From Prunus persica (lineage: Eukaryota; Streptophyta; Magnoliopsida; Rosales; Rosaceae): 64,000 nt of DNA. Under the pieces are notes generated by a model that was not told where the DNA came from, did not search any database, and saw only the letters and a list, made by a program, of their open reading frames with translations. Shown here piece by piece: positions 55,746 through 64,000 of the stretch. The stretch is taken from positions 20,026,462-20,090,461 of the forward strand of contig NC_034015.1 in NCBI RefSeq assembly GCF_000346465.2, in the 5' to 3' direction. Made by a program: the position numbers and the translations under genes. Position 1 is the first letter of the stretch. The number at the start of each line of letters is the position of its first letter.

Positions 55746-55755
55746 TTATAGGCGA
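55746..55755 (-). promoter_or_regulatory. TATA box of the DVL-like gene
   Basis: On the minus strand CCTATAAAAG lies about 105 bases before the ATG, good spacing for a core promoter. Confidence 0.6.
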
Positions 55756-56948
55756 TGGAGTTGTTGTGCGGACATATGCGGCGGTCCCCACCTCGTCAGC
55801 TTGATGTCATTTCATTGAAATCTAACTTTTGCCCAATTTTACATTATTGTCCATCTCCTATTAGGAGATAAACTCTCATACAATGAGGATAACTTTTTTT
55901 ACTATCACGATCACTCATTATGTTATTGGTCGAAGATAATAAAATAATATTATTTTCGTTATAAAGTTTTATTTTATTTTGTTATTAGAGGCTTTGTGAT
56001 TGCGTGCCAACAATATTGTCCCTTCCTCTTAATATCATTTGTATTCATATTCTCCTCATGTCATATATCCGAATTCCTGCATCTTAGGTGTATTTGAATT
56101 CTCATTTCCCCAAATACTGCATGTATAGAAAAAAAACAACACTTAAAAAACAAAGAAATACAAAATATGGCTATGCACACAACAACAATGATTAAATTGA
56201 ACTGAAATTAATAGTTCAAGTTAGTAGTCTATTAAAAAAATAAAATAAATCTCTATGATACAATAACATGTATTGTATAAGATTATATAATTGCGTTTGT
56301 GCGACATTTATTCTGGTGATAATTTAACAATTGAATTGAAGCTTTTGTAACCATATAAAATGTGAAGGGCATTTAAGTAAATCAGCATGCAACGGAACAA
56401 GAGTCTGGTCAAAAAGATCTGAAGAAAGCGGAGAGAAGCCGTGTGGAAATGCCAATTGGGCCATGCACAGCCCCTTCTACTGTAGCATATTACGACTATC
56501 CCTCGTGGCATTTTTGTCCGTATCTACTATCGTCCTTCTATCTATTTATCCACGTTTTTCTGTTTCTTTTTACGCCTCTAGACGTGAGAGGCCATCACGA
56601 AAGCGGCATGTAGGTCGGCCGGACCCAGCATTGGGTATACGACATGTCGTGTTGTGATATTATATTACAGAGAACGTACCGCCGCCGACTTTATATGATT
56701 TGTCATAAACAAATAACAATAGCCTACAGCAAGTGGCAGCATTATCCTCTCCTGCTTTTATATGTAAATTGTAATTGAAAATGCAATTTAGAAAAACATA
56801 CTGATAGGAGAACTAACCTGCCAACAAGAAATCAACCATGCAAATGAAGAAATTTACATTTTTTTTTTTTCAAAATTGTCATTTGATCTACTAACTATTT
56901 GAGAGAGTATGTTGTCGTATATCGTCGAACAGCGAAAATACATGACGT
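55756..56948. other. Spacer between the DVL-like and 2OG-oxygenase genes
   Basis: DVL-like gene upstream region and the oxygenase 3' flank. Very AT-rich; no gene or repeat was recognised. Confidence 0.4.
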
Positions 56949-59900
56949 TTATGTTTTCTGGTGGTAATATTTGTCGAGGAGCTTCTCTGTGTACTCTCCA
57001 AAGGTAAGAGCACCATTCGGTGAAATCAACTGAAAGAGAAGACGATAGTTAAAAATGAAAGAAAGAGAAGAGAATAACGTGATGGTTGATGTGCATGCCT
57101 ATGGTGGTGATGCATTACCTCTTTATGGATATGAATCTCCTCTGGAAAATTAAGCTTCTCATCCCTGCAAAAATGAATTATGCTTAACTACCATCAACCA
57201 TTGCTTAAGATATAACATATGTGACCAGAGATGCACTTACCAGTCAGGTTGCATAAATAATGCAAATGTTGAACGATCAAGACTGCAAGCGTCCTCTCCC
57301 TTGGGTGCCTGTACAAACATCCAGTGAATGCTATTGGACATATGCCAAGGAAAACTTTGGTTCGGGGAAGAGAAGAGGTAAATAAGAACAGGGGAGTTAC
57401 TTGCAGAAACTAGACATAAAGACTTATGTCTAGAGAACCCTGTTCTGAGCCAAGCTTAAGACAAAAAGTTTCAAACACATGGATCATAGTAGAGAAAGTA
57501 CCCGGACACAATGAGGTGTCGCACAAAGATAACCTCTTGACAGAATTTCAGTGGTTTCGCCAATTTGGTATGCTATTGCATCTTCTCCAAAGACAACCTA
57601 ATACATAAGCAATCATGGAAAATCATTATTGTCAACTGTATCCTCCATGACTAGAATTTTCAAGAATAAGAAGACATACTTTGACAATCTGATCTGTTCG
57701 CGTCCTGATATAAAGGCCAGCTCCACTATCAGGACATGGTATTTCAACAGCATCTCTCGTAAACATGGCACAGGTCAGTCCTACATATTAATTTGAAGCA
57801 GAAATTAGGCACATCGAAAGAGTCCCGACTAGATAATTGTAAGGAAATTATATGCACTTTGTACTATTAATCTATATGTTACTGCATGAACAGCATGAAC
57901 ACATCCAAACTTAATGTTCATGTCATACAAAGAATTGATTTGATGGGTTACAACATATTGCGCATGCATAACATGTTGAGCAATAAGCACTGTCACGAAT
58001 TAATTAATATAATAACATGAGAAAAAATAAACCTGTAAGTGAACCATGGTCTGTATGCCATCCACACCAAGAAGACATGTCTTTATTATCTTCGGTAGAA
58101 TTACTGCAAGTCGTAATTCACTTGTTAATATATTACCTCTGGGAGCCAAAAGATTGCATACCTCAGTACTATTTATTCTTTTAAACCTTGGTAACCAACT
58201 AATGCCATTCTTAACCTCCTTCCCTGATCATCTTGCCCATATTAAAACTGTTAATGTAATTCCTTTATATTAACTAACATGAGCATCATCTTATGCTGTT
58301 CCACTTTAAGGAATCTTGGTTTTAAGACTTCATAAAAGAATGGCACATTTCCTTCTTCTTAATTTCAACATAGCAAAATGAATGATCCAAATATTACCAA
58401 ACCTGAGAGACAAAGAATTTTCAAAAAGAACTTAAACTTCACTACAAACCGACGCATTATCAGCTATGGGTGAATTGTGATGAGGACAGAAAAAATAATT
58501 ACCTCTCTTTTGTGGAAAAGTAATAAAGTAGACGCCCTTTATGACACCGAGAACGAAAAAGTATTTGTTCAAGGCCTTCATCCTCACTCATTTTGATTGC
58601 TTTTGACACTGTTCAAGCACTCATCAAAATTTGTAAGAGTCATCCTAACAATTCCCTGAAAATCAATAACAGCAACGAGGTAGCAAGAAGACTATGGCAT
58701 TTTGTTTGGCCAGGGGTGTAGAAAAGGTCAATATCATTTAGCTGTGAGGTGTCGATCATTCTTTATCCCTTCTACACCAGAGACGATAAATTTAAGGTTC
58801 TTTGATGCAATCATGTAAAAGGCTCAGAAATCTTGACGTAACCCTTTTCCAATATCATAGATTGTGTCATCTCAATTTCTTAAATCCTTAGGCCTTATGA
58901 ATACTCATATTATGATACTTGTTTTCTGGCCGGGGAAAAAAATATTCATGCATGATAAATGTTACAACTCAAGTATAAAATGAGACCTGAAAAACAACAT
59001 AGTTATGTTCTCTTGGAGTAAAAACCATAACAATATAAGACTTTACCATATCTGTCACAGTGAAATGCCACCATAAGCCCAACTCCAAGGATCAGCTTCC
59101 CAAGAGCTTTGAAGGCTACAAATCAAAAGGTCATATTCAGTGATAATAAAGCTAAATAAGACATTATATAATTTAAAAAGTGAAAAGGCATAGAATTAAG
59201 GACATTGCAGAACTTTCTTTACGAGCTATAATAACTCAGTTTGTTGTTGCATAAAGTAGACACAGTAATGAAATATAAATCACCAGTGGTTACTCGGTCA
59301 CAACAGAGCTTTCAAAAAATACTTGCATGGCCATGGAACATCTATGAAACATAGAGCTAAGCAATCAGGCAAGCACCAGAAAGTCAACCACCATTAGGAG
59401 AAAAATTAAAGAATAACCACTTGTGGCCAAGAAAATCACATAAATTCAAGGGAAACATACCAACTTCAAGTTCTGGCAATTCACTATTAGGCCATATATT
59501 TGATCCACAGTATGATGGATACCTGGATACAGATCACAAGCAAAAATCTGAGAATACAAAGCACAATGCTCTGTCTGCGCAAATCTGTAATTTCTCAAAT
59601 GTGTTCAATACTGCTAAACATGTTACAGCATATAGAAAATTTGGCCTGGCCAATTTTATGCAAATACAACCTTATAGGGAATGTATGTTAGCTATTCGTA
59701 ACCATAAAAAACAATTCTAGCCAAACTTTTGTGATCTGAGCCATATACTGTGACCTCATACAAAATAAAATGTCATACATAATCAGATTATGATTTTTAT
59801 TCTCATAGAGACTGTTACCTTTGAAGTAGATATTCATCTGTTGTAGGCCTATCTAACATTGGATTTGCATAAAAAGAGCCTTTTAACGTATCTGCGAAAC

Positions 59901-61261
59901 CAAAACATAAACTAAAAAGAATTAATAACAATCATGTGACTATGCATGATTGTAATTGTTTCTTAGAGTTTGCAACAAGAAAAAAAAAAGGGGAGGGTGA
60001 TACCTGGCTTTCCAGATTCCAGCTTCTCTTTTCCATGACTCCATCCAAAATTGTACCTACATATGGAAGGCGGGTAAAAAGAAGATAAGTCATGCATCTA
60101 CCGAGAATGATGAATTATAGTTCTCATAAGATGAATACAACAAGTACAAACAGATTCCCAAGAAAAGCACTAAAGCTAGGTAAATAAATTTAAGAGTTGA
60201 GTCTGGTAGGGAATATTTTTGGAAACTCGCTATTAAATAAAGAATAGATTGATGTTTGTGTTTATACAGAAAATCTGTCAATGGCTTAACAGAAATCAAA
60301 TCATAAGGATGGAACTAAAATGCCTTACCTACTATCAGGATCTTCGAGTTCCTTCTTCACCTCTTCCGGCAGATTGGCTAATCTAATTAAAAACAAATAA
60401 AAATTCCCATGAGCGGTGCTGTATCAAACTATCTTCCTATATTCATATGAATTTCTGATAAAATGAACATGCAAATCCTATGTAGAAGGTTGTACCTAGG
60501 TGACAGGTGTAGAAGATTTCGGCGCAAGGAAGAATATTCCGGAACCTGCAATTGGAAACTCAAGGAAACAATCACAAAGACACTAGAAAGCAAGTACTTA
60601 TCAGTTCAATACAATATGATTATACAGCATAATTACTAATCAGGTTTAGCATGTAATAGAAAGCATAATCACTAATTAACAAAGGAAAGTAAGACTATCC
60701 AAAAGGGCAGAATCTAAAGAGAATAAAAGGAAAATAGAGACGACCAATTTAAAGGCGTAAAGTAACCATACATCGGTGATTGATAAGATTCCTAACCCAT
60801 TAGGTCCAAAGCCTTCTTCAATCTTCAATGACAAGTCCGTGTTCTTGTCCTGCCTCAATCAATCAATCCATGAAACAAAAAAGACGTAAATCAGAAAATC
60901 AAATTCTTGACATGCGCGATATCCACGAGTTTAGCAGAGCAAAACATAGCAATTAAAGAAAACTAAGAATAAAACAAATAAGACTCCGTTTGGATGCTAA
61001 GAAAATAAGAATGAATTCGGTGCGGTTGATGATTACAACAAAAAAGTGAACAGAGAGTATATTACACTAATTTCGCTGAATTATGTTGAGTTTCTAAGCA
61101 ACCAAGCATCAAATAAAGCTAATCAATCCGAACTCTGCTGTTCAATTTTCTCGGTAACCAAACAAACAAAATTGAGTGATAGAGAAGGTTACTTTGAGCT
61201 CCGAGTACGATATGGTGACTGGCGTGACGGTGGGGACGGTATTCTCGGAGGAAGAATGCAT
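56949..61261 (-). CDS. 2-oxoglutarate/Fe(II)-dependent oxygenase family protein
   Basis: Fifteen small exons give 358 residues: 61261-61193, 60849-60772, 60545-60496, 60382-60329, 60056-60004, 59891-59819, 59522-59461, 59115-59047, 58608-58503, 58103-58033, 57780-57680, 57597-57502, 57308-57241, 57164-57119, 57029-56949. All junctions are GT..AG and in phase. The N-terminal part (MHSSSENTVPTVTPVTISYS, then GFGPNGLGILSITDVPEY) resembles the IPNS-like N-domain. The jelly-roll core shows the iron ligands in WCGWHTDHGSLTGLTC (His and Asp of HxD) and CATPHCVRAP (second His), with the downstream Arg in CSLDRSTFALFMQP as the probable 2OG-binding residue. Fifteen exons with 50-106-base sizes and this core set it apart from the common GA-oxidase/ACC-oxidase/flavonoid clades. 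The substrate is unknown. It lies next to an HIBCH-like gene but a joint role is not supported. Confidence 0.83.
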
Positions 61262-61878
61262 ACTTTGTTATATTAAGGAAGAACGCATACTTTGTTATAC
61301 TTTGGTACTCTCGGACGGTATTCTCGGTGCAATATATACTTACGTTATTATTACCTTATACCCATAATGCCAAAAGAAAAACTGTTGCAAGGTATTTCTG
61401 AATAAGGAGGAACACGAAGCCCACAAACCACTTGGGAAAATAGTCAGTCTATAGCGAGGGCCTCGCCCCGTTGTTGGGATCAACTACAAAGTTTGAGGAG
61501 CGGTGATTGTTCCTAACTGTTAAAAAAATTCTTTACTGAACTGCCCAATTGTCTTTTTTATTATATAAATATTTATAAATAGAACTCCTCTTTTTGTTCC
61601 CAAAATTATAGAAGCTATGTGACAAATTGTGAAAAGAGCCGCAAAAATTAATCACACATGGGTCTTTTTTATTTTTTTATGAGACGGCAGTACAAAATAC
61701 ATGAAAAGCGTCCAAGTGGAAAATGGTTTATTGACTTACTTTCCACCCAATGGCATCCAACAAGACAACCCGTCGGTCTAATGTTATTGCTGAAGCTATG
61801 ATAGGAATTTTTTCTACAAATTTTATTTTGCTTTGGGTAACACAAGATGAAGATAGGTCGTTTTCACATGCCAGTCAG
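61262..61878. other. Spacer between the oxygenase and HIBCH-like genes
   Basis: Oxygenase upstream region and the 3' flank of the HIBCH-like gene. A short repeat, GCATACTTTGTTATA, occurs at 61258 and again near 61287, and ACGGTATTCTCGG occurs at 61236 and 61315, giving a small internal duplication directly before the oxygenase start. Otherwise nothing recognised. Confidence 0.45.
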
Positions 61879-63648
61879 TCACACACTCAACTCCCCAACG
61901 TTTGGGCTCAATGGTTCGAACAGAGATTCCACTTCACTCTCATTAACCTCCTCTAACTTTGACGGGTTCCACTTCGGATTCTGCATGCACAATAAACACA
62001 AACCAATATTACAAATTCGTTTGATGGTCTAAAAACAAAAGGCACGGAGCAATTTTACAAAAGCATAAAGATTGTAACGATGGATTTATATTGCAACTTC
62101 CAGTTTCAATGAGCATATTAACTAACCTGGTCCTTGTCCACCAAAACTGCCCGCACGCCTTCGGCAAAGTCATTCCGCAAAGACGATCTTAAGGCGATGC
62201 GATATTCAGTTTTCATCACACCAGTTAACTGGATTTGGACAAGTACAGAATGAGTACACGTTATTTTCAGAACAGGCTAGCTACTAGAAAACAAAACCTA
62301 TCAAAAGGAAGGCAACCACATGATGAAAGAAACAAAAAAGGTAGAAACTCCAGACTCACTGTGGATAATTGATTGTCATTTTTCCCCAGTGCAGATGCAA
62401 CTCTGGAGAAATACTTTTGTGTCAAGTAAAGTGAAAAGGGAGCACCCTTTCCAAGACCTTGAAGAGCTTCATTAGCCCACTCCACCACTGCAACACAACA
62501 ATGAATCACCACCAACAACAAAACAAAAAGGCAAACCACCATAACTGACAGTGACACCCAAACCTCTCTAAGAGACAAGTACGATAGATTTCATTTCATT
62601 ATCAATAAATACATTCACAAACTTACCAGTAGCATCTGAACTCTGTTGATGCTTTTTAAGTTCATCAATTGTCTCAAGAACCGACTTATTTGCACCAAAT
62701 GCTGAAGTTATTTGAGGCAAAAGCAACCTTAATTGGGCTTCAGAATCAGGGTTGCTGCTGAATTTCCCCAAAGTTGTTTCAATATCCTGATGTGGATCTT
62801 GGGAACTGCATCAACAATGGAGTTACTTTTATATCAACAAGCCATTTTCCAATGTGATGATGCCAACCAACTTTAACCCCATGTGCGCATAAAAATATGA
62901 AGAAAATAAAATTAAAAAAAGAATGTGGAAAGAAAATCAGAAACATACAAGTTGGTTGACAAAAGGGCCTCCTTTAGTAAACCTAAGTTTTGAGATGGCA
63001 CAAAATGTGTCCCGAGGCCTACATATAGTGCATCTGATGGTGTTGAAATCCTTTTCCCAGTCAGTCCAAGATAAACACCTAGAAACATAAAACACTGTTA
63101 AACAACCATAGAACAAAGAATTGATTTATGAAGCAAACAGAGAAATCTTATACGCCATTCTCCTTATTAATGAACTACTTTACTTAAATTTTGTACTTTC
63201 TCCATACTTTCTGGTTGTAGTACCTATATGACTACTTTCTATAGTCCTTCAAAGCTGGAAAAACAGCTTACACCATTTTAAGGGAAAAAACTGCACGAGG
63301 ATAAGAAAAGCATACCAACAGATCCTCCTCCTGGACTCTTAGCCGCTATGTGTGAAAACCCAACATCTGGGAACAAACCAATTCCATTTTCTGGCATAGC
63401 AAGAAGAGTCCTCTGAAATGCATCCATACAAGAGAATTTAAATACGCGAAATTCAGAAAGCCATTGCAAACAATTGACAAAATTGACAATATCTGTCTGA
63501 CAAGGTAATTAACCTCTGTAATGATCCGGTAGCGACCATGACCTGATAGGCCAATTCCAAATCCCATTGTAATGCCATCCATGAAACTTACATAGGGCTT
63601 CTTGTACTCAGAGATTTTGCATATCAGAGAATACTCAGCAGTGAATAC
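61879..63648 (-). CDS. 3-hydroxyisobutyryl-CoA hydrolase-like protein, 5' part outside the window
   Basis: Seven C-terminal exons are seen: 63648-63514, 63412-63316, 63078-62949, 62805-62627, 62487-62360, 62228-62127, 61980-61879. The protein is a crotonase-fold hydrolase; HIBCH releases 3-hydroxyisobutyrate from its CoA ester in valine breakdown, in mitochondria or peroxisomes. Seen: [38 protein letters not shown], the family motif [13 protein letters not shown], then [20 protein letters not shown], a helical C-terminus with [14 protein letters not shown] texture, and an HIBCH-type end ([24 protein letters not shown]). All junctions are in phase. The N-terminal residues and any targeting peptide must lie beyond position 64000; I find no further exon between 63649 and the edge. 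Plant genomes carry several HIBCH-like genes, so the substrate is inferred. Confidence 0.85.
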
Positions 63649-64000
63649 CTGCAAAATGTGCGGCCCAAATATCATATCAGTAACCTCTCATTCTTAAGAA
63701 TACTACAAATGGTAGCTCAAAAAATAAATGCATGCTTTCCAACTAATACAAATGATATTACCCAAGTTCAAGTGCAACCAAAACCAAAACCAAAAAAATG
63801 ACCAGATGTTGTAACTTCTCGAGAATGTCAAATATGAAATTCCCAAAGAACAAAATTGTGTATTGAGAATTAACTACCAAACAAATACATGCGGAATGCA
63901 CAATCTTAGACATTCATACAATATTGAATCACCAAACCAATTAAAAAAACACAGAGCAGAACTCATATAAGTGAAATTCACTTTAAAAGGTTTAGATCTA
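63649..64000 (-). other. Intron of the HIBCH-like gene up to the window edge
   Basis: AT-rich, with an acceptor (CAG) directly upstream of the first visible exon at 63648. No exon recognised in it. Confidence 0.5.

Noticed and set aside
61911..61925. GGTTCGAAC, like a tRNA T-loop
   Set aside because: It lies within the last HIBCH-like exon (SLFEP) and has no cloverleaf partner.

Overview
The window is plant nuclear DNA from a eudicot. Genes have many introns with GT..AG borders, spacers are AT-rich, and small non-autonomous DNA transposons lie between genes. Every recognised product is a plant family. The combination of a stachyose synthase, NPF1 transporters and a full-length LIN-type U-box protein, plus the style of the coding sequence, suggests a woody Rosaceae such as Prunus; this placement is an inference. 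I found no bacterial, phage or viral system and no CRISPR array.

The layout is strikingly polarised: eight genes on the plus strand fill the first 36 kb and eight on the minus strand fill the rest, with one convergent junction at 35.85-36.80 kb. Plus strand: a secreted nucleoside-phosphorylase-like bark storage protein (0.3-2.1 kb); a U-box/WD40 E3 ligase of the LIN/CERBERUS type (2.9-9.3 kb, 16 exons); stachyose synthase (11.4-14.3 kb); two tandem NRT1/PTR family 1 transporters (15.0-17.3 and 19.0-21.4 kb); type II peroxiredoxin PRXIIB (24.7-26.2 kb); a type II ROP GTPase (28.8-31.1 kb); and the CDK-activating kinase CDKF;1 (33.4-35.8 kb). Minus strand: a Lys/Glu-rich protein of unknown function (36.8-39.5 kb); a DUF936 protein (40.8-43.3 kb); the Golgi Qa-SNARE SYP32 (44.3-46.2 kb); a GPI-anchored beta-1,3-glucanase with an X8 domain (47.1-48.9 kb); the tRNA m1G37 methyltransferase TRM5 (50.6-53.8 kb); a 60-residue DVL/ROTUNDIFOLIA-like peptide (55.5-55.6 kb); a 2-oxoglutarate/Fe(II) oxygenase (56.9-61.3 kb); and a 3-hydroxyisobutyryl-CoA hydrolase-like protein whose 5' part runs off the right edge.

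The genes do not form an obvious pathway or metabolic cluster; the order looks like ordinary euchromatin. Thematic links are loose: stachyose synthase and the bark storage protein both belong to carbon/nitrogen storage, and the NPF1 pair to nitrate handling. The spacers hold most of the structural novelty: a 991-bp TIR transposon with an intact 8-bp target duplication (9.8-10.8 kb), a TTA-flanked Tourist-like MITE (21.85-22.28 kb), a cluster of decayed elements reaching the PRXIIB promoter, two related ~130-bp foldback elements (27.8 and 32.9 kb), a 141-bp direct repeat inside an intron, and a 54-bp GA tract directly upstream of a TATA box.

The most checkable anomalies are a one-base frame problem at an intron border of TRM5, the duplicated NPF1 block that carries its upstream and downstream non-coding DNA, and an 84-bp in-frame, stop-free intron in the LIN WD40 region. 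Exon borders were placed by reading splice signals and protein continuity, without transcripts.
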